Below, piece after piece: positions 1-6,649 of a stretch of DNA of 15,079 nt. The position numbers were made by a program, and so were the translations under genes. The stretch is taken from assembly GCA_035644895.1 (NCBI GenBank), contig DASQNQ010000071.1, forward strand, positions 1-15,079, read 5' to 3'. Under the pieces are notes generated by a model. The model did no database searches. It saw nothing but the letters and a program-made list of their open reading frames with translations, and had not been told where the DNA came from. Numbering within the stretch: position 1 is the first letter of the stretch; every line of letters begins with the position of its first letter. The DNA comes from Falsiroseomonas sp035644895. GTDB lineage: Bacteria > Pseudomonadota > Alphaproteobacteria > Acetobacterales > Acetobacteraceae.

Positions 1-1048
1 GCCGGGGCGCCGTGCGCGCCTGCATGCCGCAGGCCATGCGCTCCGGCCCCGGGCGCAGTTGCGCCGCCGCGGCGGTGGAGGCGGCGAGGTTGGCCAACGT
101 CTCGAAGGCGATCAGCCCCTTCGGCCGGTCGAGCTTCGCCATGACGTCGTCGCAGGCGTCGATGCAGAGGCCGCAGCCGATGCACTCCAGCTGCTGGCCG
201 TCGCGGATGTCGATGCCGACGGGGCAGACATTGACGCAGGCGCGGCAATCCACGCAGTCGCCCACGCCGTCCGCCTTGGCCTTGCCGCGCGGCTCCCCGC
301 GCCAGTCGCGATAGGTGACGACGAGGGAGTTCTCGTCGAGCATCGCACCCTGGAAGCGCGGCCAGGGGCACATGTATGTGCAGACCTGCTCGCGCGCCCA
401 GCCGGCCAGGACGTAGGTGGTGCCGGTGAAGAGCGCGAAGAAGAAGTAGACCTCGAGGCTCGCGGCGCCGGTGAACAGCTCCCGCGTCACGGTCGGCGCG
501 TCGTTGAAGTACATGATCCAGGCGCCGCCCGTGGCCGCGGCGATGGCGAGCCACGCGGCATGCGTCGCGCCCTTCTTCAGGATCTTGGCGCGGGTCCAGG
601 GCTGGCGGTCGAGGCGCATGCGCTCGTTCCGGTCGCCCTGGATCTTGCGCTCCACCCACATGAAGAGGTCCGTCCAGACCGTCTGCGGGCAGGCGAAACC
701 GCACCAGACGCGGCCGAAGAGCGATGTCGCCGCGAAAAGGCCGATGGCGCCGAGCACCAGCAGCCCCGTCAGGAAGTAGACCTCCTGGGGCCAGATCTCG
801 ACGAAGAAGAAGTGGAGGCGGCCCGCCTCCATGTCCACGATGACGGCCTGGCCCGGGGCGCCAGGCCCGCGGTCCCAGCGGATCCAGGGAACCAGGTAGT
901 AGAGTGCGAGGCAGAGCGCGAGCACGGCCCACTTGGCGCGCCGCACCGTGCCCTGCACGTCCTTCGGGTAGATCTTCACCCGGCTCGCATAGAGGGAGGC
1001 GGGCTGCGCCTCCCCCTGCGTGCGCTCCGGTGTCTCGATCTTGCCCAT
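1..1048 (-). CDS. ccoG: CcoG (FixG/RdxA) cbb3 oxidase assembly iron-sulfur protein, partial (C-terminus outside window)
   Basis: Membrane-bound iron-sulfur protein needed for cbb3 oxidase assembly; the family is reported to act as a Cu(II) reductase supplying copper to the oxidase. About 349 N-terminal codons are present of a family usually near 480-500 residues; the gene is cut by the left edge, not visibly broken. Membrane segments lie around residues 39-54, 89-110, 163-180 and 199-216. Cysteine motifs are WCGFACP (C116, C120), CTYMCP (C223, C227) and two ferredoxin-type 4Fe-4S clusters: C265/C268/C271/C275 and C289/C292/C295/C299. The chosen ATG at 1048 begins MGKIETPE and is preceded by a modest AAGAGG. 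It lies 28 nt after the ccoP stop, as last visible gene of the ccoNOQPG operon. Identification is secure from the cysteine pattern and position. Confidence 0.96.
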   Translation of the reverse strand, partial: MGKIETPERTQGEAQPASLYASRVKIYPKDVQGTVRRAKWAVLALCLALYYLVPWIRWDRGPGAPGQAVIVDMEAGRLHFFFVEIWPQEVYFLTGLLVLGAIGLFAATSLFGRVWCGFACPQTVWTDLFMWVERKIQGDRNERMRLDRQPWTRAKILKKGATHAAWLAIAAATGGAWIMYFNDAPTVTRELFTGAASLEVYFFFALFTGTTYVLAGWAREQVCTYMCPWPRFQGAMLDENSLVVTYRDWRGEPRGKAKADGVGDCVDCRACVNVCPVGIDIRDGQQLECIGCGLCIDACDDVMAKLDRPKGLIAFETLANLAASTAAAAQLRPGPERMACGMQARTAPR

Positions 1049-1076
1049 GATGGCCTCTTGCCTTTCGCGCGCCCGC

Positions 1077-1949
1077 TTACTTCTCGCCGCCGCCCAGCGC
1101 GTGGACGTAGACGGTCAGCATGTTGACCACCGCCGGGTCGAGCCGCTGCCCCCAGGCCGGCATGACGCCGGCGCGGGCGAAGGAGATCGACTGGACGATG
1201 GAGGCCTTGTCGCCGCCATAGAGCCACACGCGGTCGTTCAGCCGCACGGCGCCGAAGTCCCGGTTGCCCTCGCCGCGGTCACCATGGCAGCTCGCGCAGT
1301 TGTCGGCGTAGAGCGCCGCGCCGCGCCCGGCCGCGGCCGCATCGGTGGCACGTCCGGTGAGCGAGAGCACATGCTCGGCGACGTCGCCGATCTGCGCGCG
1401 GGTCAGCATGCCGTCGGCCAGGAAGCGCGGCATCTGGCTCGAGCGCGCCTCCTCGCTGTCGGCGGTGCGGATGCCGTGCGCGACGGTCTGGCGGATGGCG
1501 TCGTGGCTGCCACCCCAGATCCAGTCGTCGTCGGCCAAAGAGGGGAACCCGCCCGGGGCGCCCTGCCCGCCCGCGCCGTGGCAGCCGGCGCAGTTGTTGG
1601 CGAAGGCCTGCCGGCCGCCGGCCATCGCGAAGCCGCGCAGCTCCGGGTCGGCTGCCACCTGCTCGGGCGTCGCGTTCCGGATGCGGGCCAGCATCGGCTC
1701 CATCTTCGCCTGCGCGGCGGCGACGTCGCCCTGCACGGCCTCACGCGCCACCCAGCCCGTCAGGCCCGTGGCACCACGGAACGGGAAGGCCGGGTAGAGC
1801 ACGACCCAGACGGCGGCGAAGGCGATGGTGAGGTAGAGCAGGTACAGCCACCACTTCGGCAGCGGGTTGTTCAGCTCCTTGACCCCGTCCCACTCGTGTC
1901 CGGTGGTCTCGACGCCCGAGAGGGCGTCCTTCTCGATCTTGGTCGGCAT
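1077..1949 (-). CDS. ccoP: CcoP, cbb3-type cytochrome c oxidase subunit III (di-heme cytochrome c)
   Basis: Electron-entry subunit of the cbb3 oxidase: a membrane-anchored periplasmic di-heme cytochrome c that passes electrons towards CcoO and CcoN. The protein has 290 residues, normal for the family. The N-terminus is the typical cytoplasmic stretch ending in LNNPLPKWW (27-34), then one membrane helix (about 35-54). Two cytochrome c domains follow, with heme motifs CAGCH (120-124) and CASCH (218-222) and probable axial methionines M173 (QMPRF) and M263 (VMPAW). The start at 1949 has GAAGGG just upstream, overlapping the ccoQ stop; the intergenic gap is 12 nt. All expected heme ligands are visible. 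Confidence 0.97.
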   Translation of the reverse strand: MPTKIEKDALSGVETTGHEWDGVKELNNPLPKWWLYLLYLTIAFAAVWVVLYPAFPFRGATGLTGWVAREAVQGDVAAAQAKMEPMLARIRNATPEQVAADPELRGFAMAGGRQAFANNCAGCHGAGGQGAPGGFPSLADDDWIWGGSHDAIRQTVAHGIRTADSEEARSSQMPRFLADGMLTRAQIGDVAEHVLSLTGRATDAAAAGRGAALYADNCASCHGDRGEGNRDFGAVRLNDRVWLYGGDKASIVQSISFARAGVMPAWGQRLDPAVVNMLTVYVHALGGGEK

Positions 1950-1961
1950 CGTCGTTGCCCT

Positions 1962-2123
1962 TCAGGAGGACAGGGAGTTGCGGTCGTCGCGGAACGGGAT
2001 CTGCCCCGCCTGCTCGTAGTCCTGCCGCTTCTTCGGACGCATCACGGTCACGATGATCCCGGTGAAGAGGACGAAGAACCACACGACCCAGAGTGTGGAG
2101 AAGACGGACTGCCAGTCGGCCAT
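1962..2123 (-). CDS. ccoQ: CcoQ, small cbb3 oxidase subunit IV
   Basis: A 53-residue single-helix subunit beginning MADWQSVFSTLW and ending RDDRNSLSS. A hydrophobic helix covers about residues 8-28, followed by a basic patch (RPKKRQ, 29-34) and a polar tail, the standard CcoQ layout. In studied bacteria CcoQ stabilises the association of CcoP with the CcoNO core. The ATG at 2123 has a perfect AAGGAGG eight bases upstream that starts inside the ccoO stop codon. It sits between ccoO and ccoP with gaps of 13 and 12 nt, exactly where the family occurs. The assignment rests on position and layout as well as sequence, since so short a protein carries few diagnostic residues. Confidence 0.93.
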   Translation of the reverse strand: MADWQSVFSTLWVVWFFVLFTGIIVTVMRPKKRQDYEQAGQIPFRDDRNSLSS

Positions 2124-2131
2124 GCTCATCG

Positions 2132-2138
2132 CCTCCTT
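2132..2138 (-). promoter_or_regulatory. Ribosome binding site of ccoQ, fused to the ccoO stop codon
   Basis: The minus strand reads TAAGGAGG, so the ccoO stop TAA overlaps a perfect AAGGAGG. An eight-base spacer separates it from the ccoQ ATG at 2123. The layout matches the ccoN-ccoO junction and suggests coupled translation (inference). Confidence 0.8.
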
Positions 2139-2865
2139 ACTGCTGCCGCAGCTGCTCGGGCGTCACGTCGCGGAACTGCACGAGCGTGCCGAGCATCTGC
2201 ATGTAGGCCACCAGCGCATCCATCTCCGTCACGACCCTGCCGTCGCCGTCGAAGGCCGCCTGGCGGGCGCGGGCGTAGCGGCCCGAGAAGCCGGCGGCGT
2301 CGCGGTCCGGCATCGCCTGCGCCTCGAGGTCGGCGCGGGCGTTGGCGATCATCTCGTCGGTGTAGGGCACCCCGGCCATCCGCTGCGTGCGGAGCTGGTC
2401 GGCGATCCGCGTGTAGTTCAGCGGCCGGTCGAGGAAGGCGTAGGGCGGCATGATGCTCTCGGGCACCACGGCGCGCGGGTCGCGCAGATGCGCCGCGTGC
2501 CAGTCATCTGAGTAGCGGCCACCGACGCGCGCCAGGTCCGGCCCGGTGCGCTTGCTGCCCCACTGGAAGGGCTTGTCGTACATGCTCTCGGCGGCGAGCG
2601 AGTAGTGACCGTAGCGCTCCAGCTCGTCGCGGAAGGGGCGGACCATCTGGCTGTGGCAGGCGTAGCAGCCCTCCCGCACGTAGATGTCGCGGCCCACGAG
2701 CTCGAGCGGCGTGTAGGGGCGGATGCCCTCCACCCGCTCGATCGTGCTCTCCACCGTGAAGAGCGGCACGATCTGTGCGAGGCCGCCGATGGAGACCGTG
2801 ATGAGCGTGAGCACGCCCATCAGGATCAGGTTCTTCTCGATGCGGGCGTGGTTGAACCAGCGCAT
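2137..2865 (-). CDS. ccoO: CcoO, cbb3-type cytochrome c oxidase subunit II (mono-heme cytochrome c)
   Basis: Membrane-anchored mono-heme cytochrome c of the cbb3 oxidase that relays electrons from CcoP to the CcoN catalytic core. It has 242 residues from the chosen start (MRWFNHARIEKN), as usual for the family. One N-terminal helix (about 11-37) is followed by the heme motif CYACH (67-71) in the family context GCYACHSQMVRPF and a probable axial M139 (IMPPY). The frame is open six codons further upstream to a GTG at 2883, but AAGGAGG lies inside that extension, eight bases before the ATG at 2865, so the ATG is the true start. The gene begins 14 nt after ccoN stops and shares its transcript. 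Confidence 0.97.
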   Translation of the reverse strand: MRWFNHARIEKNLILMGVLTLITVSIGGLAQIVPLFTVESTIERVEGIRPYTPLELVGRDIYVREGCYACHSQMVRPFRDELERYGHYSLAAESMYDKPFQWGSKRTGPDLARVGGRYSDDWHAAHLRDPRAVVPESIMPPYAFLDRPLNYTRIADQLRTQRMAGVPYTDEMIANARADLEAQAMPDRDAAGFSGRYARARQAAFDGDGRVVTEMDALVAYMQMLGTLVQFRDVTPEQLRQQ

Positions 2866-2873
2866 GTCTCGGC

Positions 2874-2880
2874 CCTCCTT
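2874..2880 (-). promoter_or_regulatory. Ribosome binding site of ccoO, fused to the ccoN stop codon
   Basis: The minus strand reads TGAAGGAGG: the ccoN stop TGA shares its final A with the Shine-Dalgarno AAGGAGG. An eight-base spacer leads to the ATG at 2865. This decides the ccoO start against the upstream in-frame GTG at 2883. Confidence 0.85.
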
Positions 2881-4367
2881 CACTCGGCCGCGGCCGGGAC
2901 GGCGGCGTAGGCAGGGACCGCGACGGCCTCCTCGCTCTCGCCGCGCGTGACCGTCATGTAGAGGTTGTAGACCATGATCAGCGCGCCGCTGAGGTAGAGC
3001 AGGCCGCCCATCATGCGCACCACGTAGTAGGGGTACATCGCGGCGACGGTCTCGATGAACGAGTACTGGAGGAACCCGTTCTCGTCATAGGCGCGCCACA
3101 TCAGGCCCTGCAGGATGCCCGACACCCACATCGCGGTGATGTAGAGGACGATGCCGAGCGTCGCGACCCAGAAGTGCCAGGACACGAGCTTCTCCGAGTA
3201 GAGCGCCTTGCGGCCCCAGAGCTTCGGGAACATCCAGTACATCGCGCCGAAGGTGATGAAGCCGACCCACCCCATGGCGCCGGAGTGCACGTGGCCGATG
3301 GTCCAGTCGGTGTAGTGCGACAGCGCGTTCACCGCCTTGATGGACATGACCGGCCCCTCGAAGGTGGACATGCCGTAGAAGCCGAGCGCCGCGACGGAGA
3401 AGCGGAGCGACGGGTTGGTCCGCAGCTTGTCCCAGGCGCCCGAGAGCGTCATCACGCCGTTGATCATGCCGCCCCAGGAGGGCATCCACAGCATGACCGA
3501 GAACACCATGCCGAGCGTCTGCGCCCAGTCCGGCAGCGCCGTGTAGTGCAGGTGGTGCGGGCCCGCCCAGATGTAGAGGAAGATCAGCGACCAGAAGTGC
3601 ACGATCGACAGGCGGTAGGAGTAGACCGGCCGCTCGGCCTGCTTCGGGATGAAGTAGTACATCATCCCGAGGAACCCGGCGGTCAGGAAGAAGCCCACCG
3701 CGTTGTGGCCGTACCACCACTGGATCATCGCGTCCTGCACGCCCGAGGCGAGGCCGTAGCTCTTGCCCGAGAAGCCGACGGGGATCGCCAGGTTGTTCCC
3801 GATGTGCAGCAGCGCGACGGTGACGATGAAGGCGAGGTAGAACCAGTTCGCCACGTAGATGTGCGGCTCCTCGCGGCGGATGATCGTGCCGCCGAAGGCG
3901 ACCAGGTAGTGCACCCAGACCACCGTCAGCCAGAGGTCCACGTACCACTCCGGCTCCGCGTACTCCTTGCCCTGGCTCACGCCGAGCACGTAGCCGAGCG
4001 CGGCGGCCACGATGAAGAACTGGTAGCCCCAGAACAGGAACCAGCCCATGTGCTCCCCGCCGAAGAGCCGCGCGCGGCAGGTCCGCTGCACGACGTAGAG
4101 GCTGGTGCACAACAGCGCGTTGCCGCCGAAGGCGAAGATCACGGCGCTGGTGTGGACGGGACGCAGGCGCCCGAAGGTCGTCCATTCGAGCCCGAGGTTC
4201 AGCGCCGGCCAGGCGAGCTGGGACGCGATCAGCACGCCCATCAGGAAGCCGACGACGCCCCAGAAGACGGTCGCGATCGCGAAGGCGCGGATCGGCGCGT
4301 CCACGTATTCGTCAAGACGCGCGACCGGTGGCGCCCCGCTCATTGTCATGGTGCCTAGAACACCCAT
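2880..4367 (-). CDS. ccoN: CcoN, cbb3-type cytochrome c oxidase subunit I (catalytic, heme b/b3-CuB)
   Basis: Catalytic subunit of the high-affinity cbb3 oxidase, which reduces O2 to water and pumps protons at low oxygen. It has 495 residues, normal length, and is very hydrophobic throughout. Visible ligands: H72 (VHTSA) for low-spin heme b; H221 (WYGHNAV), H271 and H272 (GPHHLHY) for CuB; H359 and H361 (IGHVHSGAMGW) for heme b3 and heme b. Y265, six residues before H271, fits the redox tyrosine crosslinked to a CuB histidine in this family. The start at 4367 is supported by GGAGGGAG about 10 bases upstream; internal Met codons at residues 7 and 9 are alternatives without better support. First gene of the ccoNOQPG operon, with an FNR/FixK box 84 bases upstream of the start. 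Confidence 0.98.
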   Translation of the reverse strand: MGVLGTMTMSGAPPVARLDEYVDAPIRAFAIATVFWGVVGFLMGVLIASQLAWPALNLGLEWTTFGRLRPVHTSAVIFAFGGNALLCTSLYVVQRTCRARLFGGEHMGWFLFWGYQFFIVAAALGYVLGVSQGKEYAEPEWYVDLWLTVVWVHYLVAFGGTIIRREEPHIYVANWFYLAFIVTVALLHIGNNLAIPVGFSGKSYGLASGVQDAMIQWWYGHNAVGFFLTAGFLGMMYYFIPKQAERPVYSYRLSIVHFWSLIFLYIWAGPHHLHYTALPDWAQTLGMVFSVMLWMPSWGGMINGVMTLSGAWDKLRTNPSLRFSVAALGFYGMSTFEGPVMSIKAVNALSHYTDWTIGHVHSGAMGWVGFITFGAMYWMFPKLWGRKALYSEKLVSWHFWVATLGIVLYITAMWVSGILQGLMWRAYDENGFLQYSFIETVAAMYPYYVVRMMGGLLYLSGALIMVYNLYMTVTRGESEEAVAVPAYAAVPAAAE

Positions 4368-4450
4368 CGGCCTTGTCTCCCTCCACGGGGCAGGCCTCGC
4401 GCCATCCCGTGCTGAAGTCGCACAAAAGCCGATTCCGACCCCACCGCGCC

Positions 4451-4464
4451 TTGATCCGGATCAA
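4451..4464. promoter_or_regulatory. FNR/FixK-type operator, perfect palindrome, in the ccoN/DUF2189 divergent promoter
   Basis: The sequence TTGATCCGGATCAA matches the TTGAT-N4-ATCAA consensus of FNR/FnrL/FixK/Anr regulators with both half-sites perfect and a self-complementary centre. It lies in the 171-bp divergent region between ccoN (minus, ATG at 4367) and the DUF2189 gene (plus, ATG at 4539). A class II activator arrangement (site centred at -41.5) would put start points near 4416 for ccoN and near 4499 for the divergent gene, both sensible. The -10 candidates on either side are poor matches, so the start points are tentative. Oxygen-responsive control of ccoNOQP through such a box is well established in alphaproteobacteria. 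Confidence 0.93.
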
Positions 4465-4491
4465 GTCTTTGCGGCGGCGCGGCAGGTTAAT

Positions 4492-4504
4492 GTGATGTCA
4501 TCAC
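4492..4504. promoter_or_regulatory. Short perfect inverted repeat, possible second operator in the divergent promoter
   Basis: GTGATGTCATCAC has six-base perfect arms (GTGATG / CATCAC) around a single T. It lies 27 bases to the right of the FNR box, across the predicted start point of the DUF2189 transcript and 34 bases before its ATG. Its position would suit a repressor site or simply an early-transcript element. No specific regulator is recognised; a 13-bp palindrome can also occur by chance. Confidence 0.3.
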
Positions 4505-4538
4505 GGGCAGCGCAGGATCCGAACATGGAGGCGACGCA

Positions 4539-5318
4539 ATGAACACCGAACGCGCAGCGGCGGCCGGCACCACGGGCGTGCAGATAAGGCGGGTGCCGAA
4601 GGACCGGCCCTGGGCCTGGCTTACGGCGGGCTGGCAGGACCTGATGGCCGCGCCGCACATCGGCTTCTTCTACGGCGCCGCGCTGACCGCGGCCGGGTGG
4701 GCGCTCGTGCTGGTTCTGCTGCAGATGGGCGCGGCCTGGGCGGTGCTTCCCGCCACAGCGGGCTTCTTCCTCGTGGCGCCGCTGCTCGGCGCCGGGCTCT
4801 ACGAGGTGAGCCGCCGGCGCGAAGTTGGGGAGCCCATCTCCCTGCCCATCGCGTTCCGCGCCTTTCGCCGCAACGGTGCGCAGCTGGCCTTCCTTGGCGT
4901 CCTGCTGCTGCTCATCCACCTGTTCTGGGTGCGCATGGCGGGGCTGATCTTCGCACTGTTCTTCGGGCTCGGCTTCTCCCCCGCCATTGAGGACCTGCCG
5001 CTCGCGTTGCTGCGCTCTGGCCAGCTCCTGCCCTTCCTGGTGGTGGGCACGGCGGTCGGGCTGGTGCTGGCGAGCCTGGCCTTTGCGATCTCGGCGGTGT
5101 CGATCCCCATGCTGCTCGACCGCGATGTCACCACCATGGAGGCGGTGGTCGCCTCAATCCAGGCGGTGCTTGAGAACTGGCCCGCGATGGTCTTCTGGGC
5201 CGGGCTGATCGTGGTGCTGACCGCGATGGCGCTCGTGCCGTTCTTCCTCGGCCTCGCGCTCGTGCTGCCGGTGATCGGCCACGCCACCTGGCACGCCTAT
5301 CGCGACCTGGTGCGCTGA
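4539..5318 (+). CDS. DUF2189 domain-containing integral membrane protein
   Basis: A 259-residue membrane protein of the DUF2189 family, with no established biochemical function. Hydrophobic segments fall around residues 41-61, 67-87, 115-145, 163-190 and 217-245. The family-like stretches are SIPMLLDRDVTTMEAV (188-203) and the C-terminal LVLPVIGHATWHAYRDLV (241-258). The ATG at 4539 is preceded by GGAGG with an eight-base gap. It is divergent from ccoN and shares the perfect FNR/FixK box, so it is probably induced at low oxygen with the oxidase. A role in oxidase assembly or microaerobic membrane physiology is inference from context. Recognition of the family comes from the C-terminal motif and hydropathy. 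Confidence 0.87.
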   Translation: MNTERAAAAGTTGVQIRRVPKDRPWAWLTAGWQDLMAAPHIGFFYGAALTAAGWALVLVLLQMGAAWAVLPATAGFFLVAPLLGAGLYEVSRRREVGEPISLPIAFRAFRRNGAQLAFLGVLLLLIHLFWVRMAGLIFALFFGLGFSPAIEDLPLALLRSGQLLPFLVVGTAVGLVLASLAFAISAVSIPMLLDRDVTTMEAVVASIQAVLENWPAMVFWAGLIVVLTAMALVPFFLGLALVLPVIGHATWHAYRDLVR

Positions 5319-5327
5319 AGGTCCCGG

Positions 5328-5360
5328 GGCCTGGGCCACCGGTCGACCGCGGCTCAGGCC
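5328..5360. terminator. Candidate bidirectional terminator with nested palindrome between convergent genes
   Basis: Arms GGCCTGGGCC (5328-5337) and GGCTCAGGCC (5351-5360) pair over ten positions with one G-U wobble around a 13-base loop. Inside the loop lies the perfect palindrome CGGTCGACCG. The element fills the 35-bp gap between the DUF2189 stop and the convergent membrane gene, and its right arm covers that gene's stop codon. There is no clear U-tract, so factor-independent termination is uncertain. Confidence 0.45.
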
Positions 5361-6100
5361 ACCAGGCGCAGCGCCATCACGCCGAGCACGACGCCGTTGA
5401 GCGCGAACACCGCCGCGCCGGCCACGCCCCAGGCCGGCCCAAGCCGGCGGAGGAAGATCCGCCCGAGCATCGCGACGGCCACCAGCGCCGGCACCGTCCC
5501 CGCCACGAAGGCAGCCATCGCGACTGCCCCGGCCAGCACGCTGCCAGTGGCCGCCGCGGCGGCCAGCGCCGCGTAGAGAAGCCCGCACGGCAAGGCCGAG
5601 AGCATCAGGCCGAGCACGATACCCCTGCCCCCGGTCGGTGCTGCCAGCAGGGGCGCGACGCGGCGCTGCACGGGGCCGGGCACCCGCAGCGCCGGCAGCC
5701 GCAGCCGCGCAAGCAGGGGCAGCCGGGCCACCAGCCGGTGCGACGCCTGCGCCAGCATGAGCACCGCCGCCGCAAGCAGCAGCGACGCGAGCACGTAGCG
5801 CAGTCCGGTCACCTGCGTCACGGCGCCGGCCGCGCCGCCAGCCACGCCGCCGAGCGCCGTGTAGCCGAGCATCCGCCCGACGTGATAGGGCAGCAGCGCC
5901 GCACCCGAGAGACGCCGCAGCACCGGCCCGCCGGCATGCCTGTCTGCCAGCGCCCCCGCCTGCGCCAGGACGAAGGGCGCGCACATGCCCGCGCAGTGGG
6001 TCACGCCGCCCGCAAGGCCCGCGAGAAACAGGGCCAGCGCCACGGCCGGGACGCCGCCCGGGCCGATCGCGGTCAGGTCATGAAGGCAGTTCGCGAGCAT
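5354..6100 (-). CDS. TauE/SafE-like (DsbD_2/UreH-like) membrane protein, probable cbb3-associated
   Basis: A 248-residue polytopic membrane protein of the family usually annotated sulfite exporter TauE/SafE, cytochrome c biogenesis transmembrane region or UreH-like. Typical motifs are visible: THCAGMCAPF near the N-terminus (C36, C40), PYHVGRMLGYTALG (71-84) and LSALPCGLLYAAL (168-180, C172). The paired cysteines resemble the metal- or thiol-handling segments of related transporters. Homologues often sit beside ccoS or other cbb3 genes, so a role in oxidase maturation or metal transport is plausible; sulfite export is not supported by anything here. The ATG at 6100 lacks a good Shine-Dalgarno, but an FNR box centred 42 bases upstream would give an almost leaderless transcript. 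It converges on the DUF2189 gene. Confidence 0.85.
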   Translation of the reverse strand: MLANCLHDLTAIGPGGVPAVALALFLAGLAGGVTHCAGMCAPFVLAQAGALADRHAGGPVLRRLSGAALLPYHVGRMLGYTALGGVAGGAAGAVTQVTGLRYVLASLLLAAAVLMLAQASHRLVARLPLLARLRLPALRVPGPVQRRVAPLLAAPTGGRGIVLGLMLSALPCGLLYAALAAAAATGSVLAGAVAMAAFVAGTVPALVAVAMLGRIFLRRLGPAWGVAGAAVFALNGVVLGVMALRLVA

Positions 6101-6107
6101 CCGCCGC

Positions 6108-6113
6108 AGGATA
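6108..6113 (-). promoter_or_regulatory. Candidate -10 element for the 5354-6100 membrane gene
   Basis: The minus strand reads TATCCT, four of six matches to TATAAT. It is centred 32 bases downstream of the FNR box centre, the normal class II spacing. It implies a start point at about 6101, one base before the ATG. Confidence 0.45.
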
Positions 6114-6135
6114 GGCCCACGGCCAGCGCCGATCC

Positions 6136-6149
6136 TTGCGCCAGATCAA
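6136..6149. promoter_or_regulatory. FNR/FixK-type operator upstream of the TauE/SafE-like gene
   Basis: On the minus strand this reads TTGATCTGGCGCAA: one perfect half-site (TTGAT) and one with two deviations (CGCAA against ATCAA), a form common in real FNR-type boxes. It is the only such site in the 67-bp gap between the stop of the upstream gene (6168) and the ATG at 6100. The box centre (6142.5) places a class II start point at about 6101. It suggests that this gene has its own low-oxygen promoter and belongs to the same regulon as ccoNOQPG. Confidence 0.8.
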
Positions 6150-6167
6150 GCGTTGCGGCGGTGAAAC

Positions 6168-6518
6168 TCAGGCCGCCCGACGCTGCGGCGCCGGCGTGGC
6201 GACCAGGCTCGCGGCCCAGGCAGGGGCGGCGCGCAGCAGCGCGTCCAGCTCGGCCGGCCGCAGAGTGTCCGCATACTCGGTTGCAGTGATGAGGGCCGGG
6301 TCCCAGGCCTGCTCCAGCCGGGCGACCACCGCCACCTCCGCCCCACCCGCGCCGGTACCCAGAAGCTGGCCGGCGCGGCGTGCGATCACCAGGATGCGCG
6401 CCGCAGCTTCGACCCGCATGCGCTCCGCCAAGCCACCCCCGGCCATCTCCGCCAGCGCGCCAATGAGGTGATCACGCGCGGCCTGCTGGGGCAGGCGGCC
6501 GATGCGGTGAGGCATTCC
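6168..6518 (-). CDS. Hypothetical protein, 116 aa, no recognised family
   Basis: I do not recognise this protein. It begins MPHRIGRLPQQAAR and is predicted mostly helical, rich in Ala, Leu and Arg, with no cysteine, no membrane helix and no signal peptide. The start at 6518 is preceded by GGGAG with an eight-base gap. A competing ATG at 6530, four codons earlier, has a similar GGAAG upstream because this stretch is a tandem duplication. Strong G/C bias at third codon positions over the whole frame supports real coding. The frame stays open upstream to 6830 but that part lies antisense-free only within the CBS gene in another frame and looks non-coding. It sits between the CBS protein and the FNR-controlled membrane gene, all on the minus strand. 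Confidence 0.65.
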   Translation of the reverse strand, partial: GMPHRIGRLPQQAARDHLIGALAEMAGGGLAERMRVEAAARILVIARRAGQLLGTGAGGAEVAVVARLEQAWDPALITATEYADTLRPAELDALLRAAPAWAASLVATPAPQRRAA

Positions 6519-6543
6519 GGTGGCTCCCATCCGGTGGCTTCCA
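6516..6543. repeat. Tandem 14-bp duplication across the translation start of the hypothetical gene
   Basis: TCCGGTGGCTCCCA (6516-6529) is followed immediately by TCCGGTGGCTTCCA (6530-6543), identical at 13 of 14 positions. On the minus strand each copy carries a GGGAG or GGAAG ribosome-binding-like core that ends just before an ATG (6518 and 6530). The event duplicated a translation initiation region. Confidence 0.8.
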
Positions 6544-6649
6544 CGTCCGAACGCGACAGCACTCCTGCCGCGTTCCGATACGGATGGGGATGCGAACCCT
6601 CCCGGACAAGGCCGGCGGCACGAAGTTTGTTGCGGTGGTGGCGGGCTGC

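Noticed and set aside
2866..2883. GTG start for ccoO at 2883
   Set aside because: The extra codons contain the Shine-Dalgarno used by the ATG at 2865.
3174..4358. Plus-strand open frame opposite ccoN
   Set aside because: ccoN on the minus strand carries every heme and copper ligand; the plus-strand product is low-complexity antisense.
5354..6100. Naming the membrane protein a sulfite exporter
   Set aside because: That name comes from a broad family label. The cysteine motifs and the FNR/cbb3 context favour a maturation or metal-related role, though this is unproved.
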